A stretch of DNA of 64,000 nucleotides. Source: Streptomyces capitiformicae. Lineage in GTDB: Bacteria > Actinomycetota > Actinomycetes > Streptomycetales > Streptomycetaceae. Position numbers and translations under genes: made by a program. The stretch covers positions 1,735,767-1,799,766 of the forward strand of contig NZ_CP022161.1 of assembly GCF_002214185.1 (NCBI RefSeq), written 5' to 3'. Positions within the stretch are counted from its first letter, which is position 1. Each line of letters starts with the position of its first letter. The notes under the pieces were generated by a model. It saw only the letters and a program-made list of their open reading frames with translations, did no database searches and was not told the DNA's origin. Positions 8,493 through 17,022 of the stretch are shown here, piece after piece.

Positions 8493-9391
8493 CCACGACG
8501 GTCGACAAGCGGCAGGCGGCCCCCACTGCTCCCACGAGGAACTCGCGTATCGGCCGCCCGCACGCCGTCTGGGCCCTGCCCGCCGTCCTCTTCTTCACCT
8601 TCTTCGCCGTGGTCCCCATGGGCCTCGCCTTCTACCTGTCCTTCACCGAGTGGGACGGCCTCGGCGACCCCCGCCCCGTCGGCTTCGCCAACTGGCAGAA
8701 GCTCCTCGACGACCCCCGCCTCACCCAGTCCCTCTCGCTGACCGTCGTCCTGACGGTCGCCAGCTGGGCGTTCCAGACCGTCGTGGCCCTGCTGCTCGGC
8801 GTATGGGCGGCGGGCCGCCAGCGCAACCGCGCCGTCCTCTCCGCGATCTTCTTCGTCCCGTTCCTGCTCTCCTCCACCGCCATCGCGATCCTCTTCTACG
8901 CCCTCCTCGACCCGAACTTCGGCATCATCCAGAAGGACACCCTGGGCTCGCAGAGCGGCGCGTTCCTCGCGATCGTCTTCGTCGGCGGCTGGCAGTTCAT
9001 CCCCTTCCACACCCTGATCTACCAGGGCGGGGCCCGCCAGATCCCCGAGGTCCTCTACCAGGCGGCAGCCATCGACGGCGCCGGCCGCTACCGCCAGTTC
9101 TTCTCGATCACGCTCCCACAGCTGCGCCACACGATCACCACGTCCACGGTCCTGATGGTCGTCGGCTCACTGACGTACTTCGAGACCGTCCTGATCCTCA
9201 CCAAGGGCGGCCCCGGCACGGACACCGCGATCCTGCCGTACCTGATGTACGAGGCGGGCTTCAAGACGTACGACTTCGGCTACGCGAGCGCCATCGCGTC
9301 CTTCCTGGTCCTGGCCGCGACGGGCCTCTCGCTCGTCCTGGTCCGGCTGACGGGCTTCGGCACCATGCGCAGCACCCGCGAAGGGATGTGA
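8489..9391 (+). CDS. bxlF: sugar ABC transporter permease
   Basis: 300 aa, GTG start overlapping the stop of the binding-protein gene. Six hydrophobic segments are visible (for example [26 protein letters not shown]). The permease coupling loop that meets the ATPase is present: [26 protein letters not shown], the EAA motif. It belongs to the MalF-like group of carbohydrate permeases. The frame stays open far upstream inside the binding-protein gene, but those codons are out of frame with the real gene and are a shadow. Confidence 0.92.
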   Translation: MTTTVDKRQAAPTAPTRNSRIGRPHAVWALPAVLFFTFFAVVPMGLAFYLSFTEWDGLGDPRPVGFANWQKLLDDPRLTQSLSLTVVLTVASWAFQTVVALLLGVWAAGRQRNRAVLSAIFFVPFLLSSTAIAILFYALLDPNFGIIQKDTLGSQSGAFLAIVFVGGWQFIPFHTLIYQGGARQIPEVLYQAAAIDGAGRYRQFFSITLPQLRHTITTSTVLMVVGSLTYFETVLILTKGGPGTDTAILPYLMYEAGFKTYDFGYASAIASFLVLAATGLSLVLVRLTGFGTMRSTREGM

Positions 9392-9395
9392 CGGA

Positions 9396-10301
9396 GTGTC
9401 ACACGACACGTTGCCGCGTCCCACGAAGACCCGGCAGCCGGAGGAGAACCGGCCCATGGAGTCACCCCGCCGCCGACGCCACTGGACGAAGCGCGCCAAC
9501 CCGGTGGCGGGCCTGGGCGCGTTCATCTGGCTGGTCATCGTCCTCGTCCCGATCTACGCGATGCTGTCGGCCTCCCTCACGGGCGCGGACAAGGCCCTCA
9601 CCGGCAACCCGCTGCGCCCGCCGTCCGACCCCACCCTCGACAACTACGGCACCGTCCTCGACAGCGACTTCGGCCATCTCCTCAGCAACACGGCGATCGT
9701 GGCGGTCGTGGTCGTAGGCATCGTCCTCACCCTCTCGATCCCCCTGGCCTACGTCGCCGTCCGCACCCGCGACCGCTGGTCGAACGCGGCGTTCCGCCTG
9801 TTCCTCCTCGGCGTGGCGATCCCGGCCCAAGCGGTCGTCGTGCCGTTGTATCTGCTGATCGCGAAGCTCGGACTCTACGACTCCCTCCCGGCCGTCATCC
9901 TCCCGACGGCCGCCTTCGCCATGCCGGTCTCGGTCCTGGTCCTGGTAGGCACGCTCCGGGACGTCTCCGAAGACCTGTACGAGGCGATGGCCCTGGACGG
10001 CGCGTCCCCGCTGCGGATGCTGTTCCAGCTGACGATCCCGCTCGCCAAGGGCGGCATCAGCACGGTCGTCATCTACTCGGCGCTCCAGGCCTGGAACGGC
10101 TTCCTCTTCCCCCTGATCTTCACCCAGTCCGACGGCCCCCGGGTCCTCACCCTCGGACTCTTCAACTACGTCAGCCAGTTCGGCGTCAACATCCCCGCCC
10201 TGCTCGCCTCGGTCGTCCTCTCCGGCATCCCCATCTTCGCCGTGTACCTGGTGGCGCGGCGGGCGCTGGTGGGCGGGTTGATGGGGGTGGGCGGCAAGTG
10301 A
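9396..10301 (+). CDS. bxlG: sugar ABC transporter permease
   Basis: 301 aa, MalG-like permease with the EAA loop EDLYEAMALDGASPLRMLFQLTIPL. It pairs with the preceding permease to form the membrane channel. Two starts compete: GTG at 9396, 4 bp after the previous stop, and ATG at 9456, which has the better ribosome-binding site (GGAGGAG at 9440-9446). The 20 codons between them end almost entirely in G or C, which favours translation from 9396, but the shorter form remains possible. Confidence 0.9.
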   Translation: MSHDTLPRPTKTRQPEENRPMESPRRRRHWTKRANPVAGLGAFIWLVIVLVPIYAMLSASLTGADKALTGNPLRPPSDPTLDNYGTVLDSDFGHLLSNTAIVAVVVVGIVLTLSIPLAYVAVRTRDRWSNAAFRLFLLGVAIPAQAVVVPLYLLIAKLGLYDSLPAVILPTAAFAMPVSVLVLVGTLRDVSEDLYEAMALDGASPLRMLFQLTIPLAKGGISTVVIYSALQAWNGFLFPLIFTQSDGPRVLTLGLFNYVSQFGVNIPALLASVVLSGIPIFAVYLVARRALVGGLMGVGGK

Positions 10302-10348
10302 TCCACCCGTCCTCACCTTCTGTTGCACCGACCCCCTACAGGAGTTTC

Positions 10349-12664
10349 ATGACCACCGCTTGGCGTGACCGCGCCCTGCCCCCCGCCGACCGCGTCGATG
10401 ACCTGCTCTCCCGGATGACCCTGGAGGAGAAGACCGCGCAGCTGTACGGCGTGTGGGTGAATAACGACAGCATCGGCGAGGACGTCGCCCCCCAAGAGCA
10501 CGAGATGTTGGAGTCGTTCGACTTCGACGAGCTGATCACCCGAGGTCTGGGCCAGCTCACCCGCCCCTTCGGTACGGCACCCGTGGACCCGGCGCTGGGC
10601 GCGGAGGCACTGGCCCGCGTTCAGCGCCGCATCATCGCCGCGAACCGTTTCGGCATCCCCGCGGTCGCGCACGAGGAGTGCCTGGCCGGCTTCACGGCCT
10701 GGCAGGCCACCGCGTACCCGGTCCCGTTGGCCTGGGGTGCGACCTTCGACCCACCCCTCGTCGAGAAGATGGCCCGGCACATCGGCAGCGACATGGCCTC
10801 CCTCGGCATCCATCAGGGCCTGTCCCCCGTGCTGGACGTCGTCCGCGACCCGCGCTGGGGGCGGGTCGAGGAGACGATCGGCGAGGACCCGTATCTGGTG
10901 GGCACGATCGGCTCCGCGTACGTACGGGGCCTGGAGTCGGCCGGGATCGTGGCGACGCTGAAGCACTTCGCCGGGTACGCGGCTTCCGTGGGCGCCCGCA
11001 ACCACGCCCCCGTACGGGCGGGCGTACGCGAGTTCGCGGACGTGACGCTCCCGCCGTTCGAGATGGCGTTGCGGGAGGGCGGAGCCCGCTCGGTGATGGC
11101 GGCGTACACGGAGACGGACGGCGTCCCGGTCTCGGCGGACCCGGCGTTGCTCACCGAACTCCTGCGCGACGACTGGGGCTTCACCGGCACGGTCGTCTCC
11201 GACTACTTCGGCATCGGCTTCCTGGAGACCAACCACCGCGTGGCGGGCAGCCGCGTGGAGGCGGCCCACGCGGCCCTGGCGGCCGGCCTCGACGTCGAAC
11301 TGCCGATCCTGCGCTGCTACGGCGAGGAACTGGTGACCGCCGTGCGATCCGGCGAGATCCCCGAGGCCCTGGTGGACCGGGCCGCCCGCCGGGTCCTGCT
11401 CCAGAAGTGCGAGCTGGGCATGCTGGACGAGGACTGGACGCCACCGGTGGCTACAAGGGTGGAGCTGGACCCGCCCGAGAACCGGGCCCTGGCCCGCGGT
11501 ATCGCCGAGAAGTCGGTGGTCCTGCTGGACAACCCGGACGACGTACTGCCGCTGGCCCCGGACATCAGGATCGCGGTGGTGGGCCCCCGCGCCGACGACC
11601 CCCTGGCCATGCTGGGCTGCTACTCCTTCCCGTCCCATGTCCTCCCGGACCACCCCGGCACCCCGCTCGGCATCGAGATCCCCACCGTCCTCGACTCCCT
11701 CCGCGCGGAAATCCCCGACGCGAAGATCACGTATGCCGCTGGTTCGGATGTCTCCGGCGACGACACCGGCGGCTTCCCGGAGGCGGTCGCGAGGGCGGCG
11801 GAGGCGGACGTCTGCGTGGCGGTCCTGGGCGACCGGGCGGGCCTCTTCGGGAGGGGCACGTCGGGAGAGGGGTGCGACGCGGAGGACCTCCGGCTGCCGG
11901 GCGTCCAGGCGAAGTTGCTGGACGCCCTGACGGCGACGGGTACGCCGGTGGTGCTGGTCCTGCTCACCGGCCGCCCGTACGCGCTGGGCCGCTGGAACGG
12001 CCAACTGGCGGCGACGGTCCAGGCGTTCTTCCCCGGCGAGGAGGGCGGCCCGGCGGTGGCGGGAGTGCTGGCGGGCCGCGTCTCCCCCTCCGGCCGCCTC
12101 CCGGTGAGCGTCCCGCACCGCCCCGGAGGCCAGCCCTGGACGTACCTCCAGCCCCCACTCGGCCTGGCGGGCGGGGCGAGCAACCTGGACCCGACCCCGC
12201 TGTATCCCTTCGGGCACGGCCTGTCGTACACGTCGTTCGCGTGGGAGGACTTCACGGGCGGCGGCGACGAACCGTCGGAGATCGACACGGACGGTACGTA
12301 CGACGTGTCACTGACCGTCCGCAACACGGGAGACCGGGCGGGCGCGGAGGTCATCCAGCTCTACCTCCACGACCCGGTGGCCTCGGTGACCCGCCCGGAC
12401 GTCCGCCTGATCGCCTACCGGCGGCTGGAGCTGGAGCCGGGCGAGGCGTCCCGCGTGACCTTCCGCTTCCACGCGGACGTGTCGTCCTTCACCGGACGGT
12501 CCGGGCGCCGGGTGGTCGAACCGGGCGCCCTGGAACTGCGGTTGGGCGCGTCGAGCGCCGACATCCGCCATACGGCCCGGTTGACGCTGACAGGGCCTGC
12601 GCGCGAGTTGGGCCAGGACCGCAGGTTGCACTGCGAGACGGAGGTCCGGGCCGTGGAGGCCTGA
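10349..12664 (+). CDS. bxlA: glycoside hydrolase family 3 beta-xylosidase/beta-glucosidase
   Basis: 771 aa without a signal peptide, so cytoplasmic. The start is the ATG after AGGAG (10340-10344). The GH3 N-terminal barrel contains LSPVLDVVRDPRWGRVEE and KHFAGYAAS, and the nucleophile is Asp285 in GTVVSDYFGIGFLETNH. The GH3 C-terminal domain and a fibronectin-III-like end (AEVIQLYLHDPVASVTRPDVRLIAYRR) follow. It probably hydrolyses imported xylo-oligosaccharides to xylose and closes the operon. Specificity for xylosides is taken from gene order; a glucosidase activity cannot be excluded. Confidence 0.9.
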   Translation: MTTAWRDRALPPADRVDDLLSRMTLEEKTAQLYGVWVNNDSIGEDVAPQEHEMLESFDFDELITRGLGQLTRPFGTAPVDPALGAEALARVQRRIIAANRFGIPAVAHEECLAGFTAWQATAYPVPLAWGATFDPPLVEKMARHIGSDMASLGIHQGLSPVLDVVRDPRWGRVEETIGEDPYLVGTIGSAYVRGLESAGIVATLKHFAGYAASVGARNHAPVRAGVREFADVTLPPFEMALREGGARSVMAAYTETDGVPVSADPALLTELLRDDWGFTGTVVSDYFGIGFLETNHRVAGSRVEAAHAALAAGLDVELPILRCYGEELVTAVRSGEIPEALVDRAARRVLLQKCELGMLDEDWTPPVATRVELDPPENRALARGIAEKSVVLLDNPDDVLPLAPDIRIAVVGPRADDPLAMLGCYSFPSHVLPDHPGTPLGIEIPTVLDSLRAEIPDAKITYAAGSDVSGDDTGGFPEAVARAAEADVCVAVLGDRAGLFGRGTSGEGCDAEDLRLPGVQAKLLDALTATGTPVVLVLLTGRPYALGRWNGQLAATVQAFFPGEEGGPAVAGVLAGRVSPSGRLPVSVPHRPGGQPWTYLQPPLGLAGGASNLDPTPLYPFGHGLSYTSFAWEDFTGGGDEPSEIDTDGTYDVSLTVRNTGDRAGAEVIQLYLHDPVASVTRPDVRLIAYRRLELEPGEASRVTFRFHADVSSFTGRSGRRVVEPGALELRLGASSADIRHTARLTLTGPARELGQDRRLHCETEVRAVEA

Positions 12665-12671
12665 CGTTCAG

Positions 12672-12715
12672 TCCGCCTGGGCCGCCGCATACGAGACGAA
12701 CGCGGCCCAGGCGGA
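12672..12715. terminator. hairpin terminator between convergent genes
   Basis: A perfect 14-bp stem (12672-12685 with 12702-12715, TCCGCCTGGGCCGC and its complement) and a 16-nt loop sit 8 bp after the beta-xylosidase stop. It could end transcription from both sides. The same bases read on the minus strand give a DUF397-like tail (see findings). Confidence 0.6.
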
Positions 12716-12795
12716 GGGATCGAGGCCGAGGTGGGGGCGCGGAACCGGCACCGAACAGCCGCGTACCCCACCCCGAGTACGCGCCGCGCCGGCGG

Positions 12796-13065
12796 TCAGT
12801 CCGCCCCCAGCGACTCGAACCGCCACCGATGCACCGCCCGGCTGACCAACTCCCCGTCCGGCTCCGGCAGTTCGGGCAACTCGGCGTCGTACGCCGCGTC
12901 CCACCACGTGATGACCAGCACCCGGTCCTGAGGCGCCCGGAGGGTCTCGCGACGCAGGAGCCGTCGGCCGTCACGGTCCAGCAGCTTCTGTGCCCGGGCC
13001 CAGTCGAGGAGTTCGGCCCCGCGCCCCTCGACGGCCCGGGCTTCCCACATCAACGCGACGGTCAC
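12796..13065 (-). CDS. conserved Streptomyces protein of unknown function
   Basis: 89 aa. It begins at a GTG that overlaps the tsaD stop codon (GTGA), so it is translationally coupled to tsaD. The sequence ([44 protein letters not shown]) suggests a small alpha/beta fold, perhaps of the dimeric ferredoxin-like monooxygenase type, but no catalytic residue can be named. The position behind tsaD is shared by other Streptomyces as far as I recall. Longer versions of this frame run into tsaD and are not real. Confidence 0.75.
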   Translation of the reverse strand: MTVALMWEARAVEGRGAELLDWARAQKLLDRDGRRLLRRETLRAPQDRVLVITWWDAAYDAELPELPEPDGELVSRAVHRWRFESLGAD

Positions 13066-14159
13066 GAGTACAGGTTGTCCTTCGCGAGCTCGTGCACGTG
13101 GTCGTGCGCAGGCACCGCACCCGGCACATGCGGATCCGTCACAGGCAACGACGAGTCCGCCGACAGATCCCAGTCCGAGGCGGCACGCCCCCGGGCCACC
13201 ATCTCGGCGCCCAGAGCCGCCACCATCGCCCCGTTGTCCGTGCACAACTTCGGTCGCGGCACCCGGAGCCGGATCCCGGACGCCTCGCACCGCTCCTGCG
13301 CGAGCGCCCGCAGTCGGGAGTTGGCGGCGACGCCGCCGCCGATCATCAGGTGGTCGACGCCCTGGTCCTTGCAGGCCCGTACGGCCTTGCGGGTCAGCAC
13401 GTCCACGACCGCTTCCTGGAAAGAAGCCGCCACATCCCGCACCGGCACCTCCTCCCCCGCCGCCCGCTTGGCCTCGATCCAACGGGCCACGGCGGTCTTC
13501 AACCCGGAGAAGGAGAAGTCGTACGCGGGGTCGCGGGGCCCGGTGAGCCCGCGCGGAAACGCGATCGCCTCCGGGTCCCCTTCCCTCGCGTACCGGTCGA
13601 TGACCGGCCCGCCCGGGAACCCCAGATCGAGTACACGCGCGATCTTGTCGAAGGCCTCGCCCGCGGCGTCGTCGATGGTCGCCCCCATCGGCCGTACGTC
13701 CGAGGTGATGTCCGTCGAGAGCAGCAAGGACGAGTGCCCACCAGACACCAGCAGCGCCATCGTCGGCTCGGGCAGCGCCCCGTGCTCCAGCTGGTCCACA
13801 CAGATGTGCGACGCGAGGTGATTGACGCCGTACAACGGCTTCCCCAGCGCGTACGCGTACGCCTTGGCCGCCGAGACCCCCACCAGCAGGGCGCCGGCGA
13901 GCCCCGGCCCCGCCGTGACCGCGATGCCGTCGAGGTCCTTCGCGCTGACCCCCGCCTCCTTCAGCGCCCGGTCGATGGTCGGGACCATCGCCTCCAGGTG
14001 GGCCCGCGAGGCCACCTCGGGCACGACGCCACCAAACCGCGCGTGCTCGTCGACGCTGGACGCGATCGCGTCCGCGAGCAACGTCGTCCCCCGGACGATC
14101 CCGACACCGGTCTCGTCGCAGGAGGTCTCGATCCCCAGGACCAGGGGTTCGTCAGCCAT
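13062..14159 (-). CDS. tsaD: tRNA N6-adenosine threonylcarbamoyltransferase TsaD
   Basis: 365 aa. The opening [17 protein letters not shown] and the metal-binding HLASH (His114, His118) are diagnostic of the Kae1/TsaD/YgjD family, as is the ASKT-fold nucleotide region [10 protein letters not shown]. It transfers threonylcarbamoyl from TC-AMP to A37 of ANN-decoding tRNAs, working with TsaB and TsaE. Its start overlaps the end of rimI by 8 bp and its stop overlaps the next gene, so tsaB-rimI-tsaD-(12796) form one coupled operon. Confidence 0.97.
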   Translation of the reverse strand: MADEPLVLGIETSCDETGVGIVRGTTLLADAIASSVDEHARFGGVVPEVASRAHLEAMVPTIDRALKEAGVSAKDLDGIAVTAGPGLAGALLVGVSAAKAYAYALGKPLYGVNHLASHICVDQLEHGALPEPTMALLVSGGHSSLLLSTDITSDVRPMGATIDDAAGEAFDKIARVLDLGFPGGPVIDRYAREGDPEAIAFPRGLTGPRDPAYDFSFSGLKTAVARWIEAKRAAGEEVPVRDVAASFQEAVVDVLTRKAVRACKDQGVDHLMIGGGVAANSRLRALAQERCEASGIRLRVPRPKLCTDNGAMVAALGAEMVARGRAASDWDLSADSSLPVTDPHVPGAVPAHDHVHELAKDNLYS

Positions 14160-14655
14160 TGATCTCGGTTCCTTGTACGGAGGTCGAAGGGGAGTTGAGG
14201 CACATGACGAGGGCGTCGACGTTGCCCGGCTGGTAGTAGCCGCGGCGGAAGCCGATCGCCTCGAAGCCGAAGCGCTCGTACAGCTTCTGGGCGCGGACGT
14301 TGTCGACCCGGCATTCGAGCATCACCTGGACGCACTCGAACGCGGTCGCGGCCCGCAGCAGCTCGGTCAGGATCAGCGCGCCGAGCCCGGTGCCCCAGTG
14401 GTCTCGGGCGACGGCGATGGTCTGTACGTCGGCGACATCACCGGCGGCGGTGAGGCCCCCGTACCCGACGATCGGCCCGCCCGCCGGGTCCTCGGCGACG
14501 ACGTACCGCCGGGTTGCCTCCGGCCCGCGCGCATGGGCGAGGTCCGACCAGAACATGCCTCGGGACCAGGCGTCCTCGGGGAAGAGGTCCTTCTCCAGCT
14601 CCAGTACGGGCTCGATGTCCCACCAGCGCATCTCGCGCAGCACCGCGGTCGTCAC
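14152..14655 (-). CDS. rimI: ribosomal protein S18-alanine N-acetyltransferase-like GNAT protein RimI
   Basis: 167 aa, GTG start overlapping the tsaB stop. GNAT acetyl-CoA site [20 protein letters not shown] and the C-terminal Tyr-rich motif [22 protein letters not shown] are clear. RimI acetylates an N-terminal residue of ribosomal S18 or related substrates. Placement between tsaB and tsaD is the usual actinobacterial order. The much longer frame running to 15813 is open only because of high GC. Confidence 0.93.
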   Translation of the reverse strand: MTTAVLREMRWWDIEPVLELEKDLFPEDAWSRGMFWSDLAHARGPEATRRYVVAEDPAGGPIVGYGGLTAAGDVADVQTIAVARDHWGTGLGALILTELLRAATAFECVQVMLECRVDNVRAQKLYERFGFEAIGFRRGYYQPGNVDALVMCLNSPSTSVQGTEING

Positions 14656-15305
14656 TTGGGGGTGACCACCTTGTAGTTCTTGGGCACCTGCGCGTCCGGC
14701 CGGCGCAGGTACAGCGGCCGGGGCGCGGGCAGTTCCGCACCCTTGCCCAGCCGCTCGGCGGCCAGCGCGGCGAGGGCGGCCGCGGAGACATGCTCGGGCG
14801 CGCGGGCGTCCGGGAAGGTCTCGGGGTAGAGCAGCGCGCCCGCCCCGACGGCCGGCAGCCCGGCAACCACGTCGGCGATCTCGGCGGGCCGGTCGACGGC
14901 CGGTTCCGTCACTCTCGTCCGCGGGTCCTCGTACCGGGCCCAGTAGACCTCCTTGCGCCGGGCGTCGGTCGCCACGACGAAGGGACCCTCGACCTCGGCC
15001 GCGTACGCGAGCCCGTCGAGCGTGCACAGTCCATGGACGGGGACCCCGAGGGCGAGCCCGAAGGTGTCGGCGGTCATGAGCCCGACGCGCAGCCCGGTGT
15101 ACGGGCCGGGGCCGACGCCGACGACGACGCCGGTGACGGCGTCCAGCCGGACGCCCGCCTCGGCGAGGACGCGGTCGACGGCGGGCAGCAGCAGTTCCCC
15201 GTGCCGACGCGCGTCCACCTGGCTCGACGCGGCGACGACGTCCGTCCCGTCGTGCAGCGCGACGGTGACGGCGGGGGTGGCGGTATCCAGAGCGAGCAAG
15301 AGCAC
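14652..15305 (-). CDS. tsaB: tRNA threonylcarbamoyladenosine biosynthesis protein TsaB
   Basis: 217 aa. It begins MLLLALDTATPAVTVALHDG, contains RRHGELLLPAVDRVLAEAG and the GPGPYTGLRVGLMTA motif typical of TsaB (YeaZ). TsaB is an inactive ASKHA paralogue that holds TsaD in the t6A complex. First gene of the coupled tsaB-rimI-tsaD group; divergent from the membrane protein at 15430. Confidence 0.95.
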   Translation of the reverse strand: MLLLALDTATPAVTVALHDGTDVVAASSQVDARRHGELLLPAVDRVLAEAGVRLDAVTGVVVGVGPGPYTGLRVGLMTADTFGLALGVPVHGLCTLDGLAYAAEVEGPFVVATDARRKEVYWARYEDPRTRVTEPAVDRPAEIADVVAGLPAVGAGALLYPETFPDARAPEHVSAAALAALAAERLGKGAELPAPRPLYLRRPDAQVPKNYKVVTPK

Positions 15306-15429
15306 GCAAACAGCCTACGGCGCTTCCGCCGGACGCACGGCCGCCCCGGACCACCGCCACTCTGCTGCTACCGTCACAGCACAGACGTACTTCAAGGGCG
15401 TACGTGGGTACGAGAGGTGGGCACACAAG

Positions 15430-15990
15430 GTGGCCAGTAGCAGCTCGGGATTCGTGGCCGGGCTCACCGCGGCGGCCATCGCCGCAGTCGGTTTCCTCAC
15501 CTATCAGGCGTCGGCGAACGTCCCCGACGACCTCAGGAAGCCGTCCGCCTCCGAAACCCCGGCGGCCAAGCAGTCCAAGGCACCCGCCGAGCAGGAGAAG
15601 GACAAGGCCGGGGCCCTGCCCGAGTCCTCGGGCACCGGCGAGCGCGTCGTCTACTCCCTCGACGAGGACCGCGTCTGGCTGGTCGGCGCGAGCGAGAAGA
15701 TCACCCGCACCTTCGAGGTCACCCCCAGCACGGTCGACCCCACCCCCGCCACCTACACCGTCACGTCCCGCTCCGCCGCCGTCACCGGCTCCGACGGCAC
15801 CCCCATCGAACACGTGGTCCGCTTCGCCACGGTCGACGGCGTGGTCATCGGCTTCAGCGCGGCGGTCGACGGCTCCACCCCGCAGCCCGACCCCACCACG
15901 AAAACGGGCGGCATCCGCGAGTCCCGCAAGGACGGCAAGGCCATGTGGGACTTCGCGGGAATCGGCACGAAGGTGGTAGTGGTCAAGTAG
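15430..15990 (+). CDS. hypothetical single-pass exported or membrane protein
   Basis: 186 aa. GTG start with GAGAGGTGGG about 10 nt upstream. One N-terminal hydrophobic segment (FVAGLTAAAIAAVGFLTYQASA, about 8-29) is followed by a Lys/Glu/Pro/Ala-rich linker (about 30-66) and a compact C-terminal beta-rich domain (RVVYSLDEDRVWLVG to VVVVK). I do not recognise the family. It is divergently placed from tsaB. The frame extends upstream without support. Confidence 0.75.
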   Translation: MASSSSGFVAGLTAAAIAAVGFLTYQASANVPDDLRKPSASETPAAKQSKAPAEQEKDKAGALPESSGTGERVVYSLDEDRVWLVGASEKITRTFEVTPSTVDPTPATYTVTSRSAAVTGSDGTPIEHVVRFATVDGVVIGFSAAVDGSTPQPDPTTKTGGIRESRKDGKAMWDFAGIGTKVVVVK

Positions 15991-15994
15991 GGCT

Positions 15995-16088
15995 CGCGCC
16001 CCGTAAGGGGCGCGGGGCGTGACATATGCGGCTCCGCCGCGTGGGCGCGGTCAGCCCCCACCCACCCGCAGCCGCGATGCGACCGCAG
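15995..16088. repeat. dispersed intergenic repeat with hairpin (copy 1)
   Basis: Starts with an 8-bp hairpin (CGCGCCCC / GGGGCGCG around GTAA, 15995-16014), followed by GACATATGCGGCTCCGCCGC and a CCACCC-ACCCGCAGCCG tail. The same arrangement recurs at 31982-32060 and 32634-32740. The hairpin lies 4 bp after the stop of the preceding gene and may act as its terminator. Confidence 0.7.
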
Positions 16089-16102
16089 ACCCTCGCGGAG
16101 CG

Positions 16103-16261
16103 CTACGCAGCCTTGGGGCGCCGCACTTCAACAGGCTTGGGCGCAACCTGGCGCGGCGGTGTCGACACAACTCTCGCCGCCGCACACGAGGCCAGAAGGT
16201 CCCGCATGGACACCCCAGCCACCCCGGACGGCTGCCGCTCAAGTCGATCTGATGCCGCCAT
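16103..16261 (-). CDS. small conserved Streptomyces protein
   Basis: 52 aa (MAASDRLERQPSGVAGVSMR at the N-terminus, then RDLLASCAAARVVSTPP and a basic Pro/Lys/Arg tail). It is preceded by a perfect AGGAGG five nt before the ATG, which is the main reason to believe it. No known domain or function. A 16-bp palindrome stands 31 bp upstream of the start (16292-16307). Confidence 0.6.
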   Translation of the reverse strand: MAASDRLERQPSGVAGVSMRDLLASCAAARVVSTPPRQVAPKPVEVRRPKAA

Positions 16262-16291
16262 GGACGCCTCCTGGTGCAACCGGCGAACCAA

Positions 16292-16307
16292 GTTAGGTAG
16301 ACCTAAC
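16292..16307 (-). promoter_or_regulatory. palindromic operator candidate GTTAGGT-N2-ACCTAAC
   Basis: Perfect 7-bp arms with a 2-bp centre, 31 bp before the start of the 52-aa gene. The TTAGGT/ACCTAA half sites are those of iron-dependent IdeR/DmdR boxes, but the spacing is shorter than the classical 19-bp box. Regulator unknown. Confidence 0.45.
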
Positions 16308-16372
16308 CAAGGACTGGTTACCATGTGACCACGCCGAAGACGCCAAATGCAACATCTTGCCGACACCTTGTC

Positions 16373-16416
16373 GGACTCAGGCAGGACTCAGGCAGGACTC
16401 AGGCAGGACTCAGGCA
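16373..16416. repeat. 11-bp tandem repeat, four perfect copies
   Basis: Four exact copies of GGACTCAGGCA end inside the last codons of tsaE. The tsaE stop (complement of 16410-16412) is in the fourth copy. With an 11-bp period, gain or loss of copies downstream of the stop would not change the protein. Confidence 0.9.
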
Positions 16417-16940
16417 GAGAGAGCGCCCAGCTCCACCGAGGCCCACCGCTTCCCCAGCCCGGTCACCGTCACATGCCGAACCTCATCGGTCGTATCGCCG
16501 ACCGCCCGGTGAATGACGACATTCAGCCGGTCGTCCGTCAGCTCCTCGACCTTCCCCTCGCCCCACTCCACCACGATCACGGAATCCGGCAGCGAGACAT
16601 CAAGATCAAGGTCCTCCATCTCGTCCAGGCCGCCCCCCAGCCGATACGCGTCGACATGGACCAGCGGCGGCCCGTCCCCCAACGACGGATGCACCCGGGC
16701 GATGACAAAGGTCGGCGAGGTGACCGCACCCCGCACCCCGAGCCCCTCCCCGAGCCCTCGGGTCAGGGTCGTCTTCCCGGCCCCCAGCTCCCCGTTGAGC
16801 ATGACGAGATCGCCCGCACGCAGCAGCTTGGCCAGGCGGCGACCCAGCTCGCGCATCCGGTCAGGGGAACCGACTGTGAGGCGAACAGTGACGCCATCGG
16901 GCGCCGAAACGTGCGATGTCATGGTCTCTTCCATCGTCAC
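16410..16940 (-). CDS. tsaE: tRNA threonylcarbamoyladenosine biosynthesis ATPase TsaE
   Basis: 176 aa. Walker A loop GELGAGKTTLTRGLGEGLG (from Gly50), SPTFVIARVHP, VHVDAYRLGG and VVEWGE are the TsaE (YjeE) signature. TsaE hydrolyses ATP to cycle the TsaBD complex in t6A synthesis. Three in-frame starts are possible (GTG 16940, ATG 16934, ATG 16922); GGAAGAG stands before the last. Follows the alpha/beta hydrolase and alanine racemase genes on the same strand. Confidence 0.94.
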   Translation of the reverse strand: MTMEETMTSHVSAPDGVTVRLTVGSPDRMRELGRRLAKLLRAGDLVMLNGELGAGKTTLTRGLGEGLGVRGAVTSPTFVIARVHPSLGDGPPLVHVDAYRLGGGLDEMEDLDLDVSLPDSVIVVEWGEGKVEELTDDRLNVVIHRAVGDTTDEVRHVTVTGLGKRWASVELGALSA

Positions 16941-17022
16941 TCACTTGCCGTAGTACGCTGATCACGTCCCGCGAGGGACCGGTTCGGGCTGGACCGCAGC
17001 CGAAGGCTGGAAGCCACCTCCG

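Noticed and set aside
10678..13821. 1047-codon frame across bxlA and tsaD
   Set aside because: Opens only because of high GC; crosses three well-supported genes.
14152..15813. Single 553-codon frame covering rimI and tsaB
   Set aside because: Only the last 167 codons are rimI; upstream it runs out of frame with tsaB, which is clearly the real gene there.
16292..16307. Canonical IdeR/DmdR iron box
   Set aside because: Half sites match but the centre is 2 bp instead of about 7, so it is kept only as an unusual palindrome.
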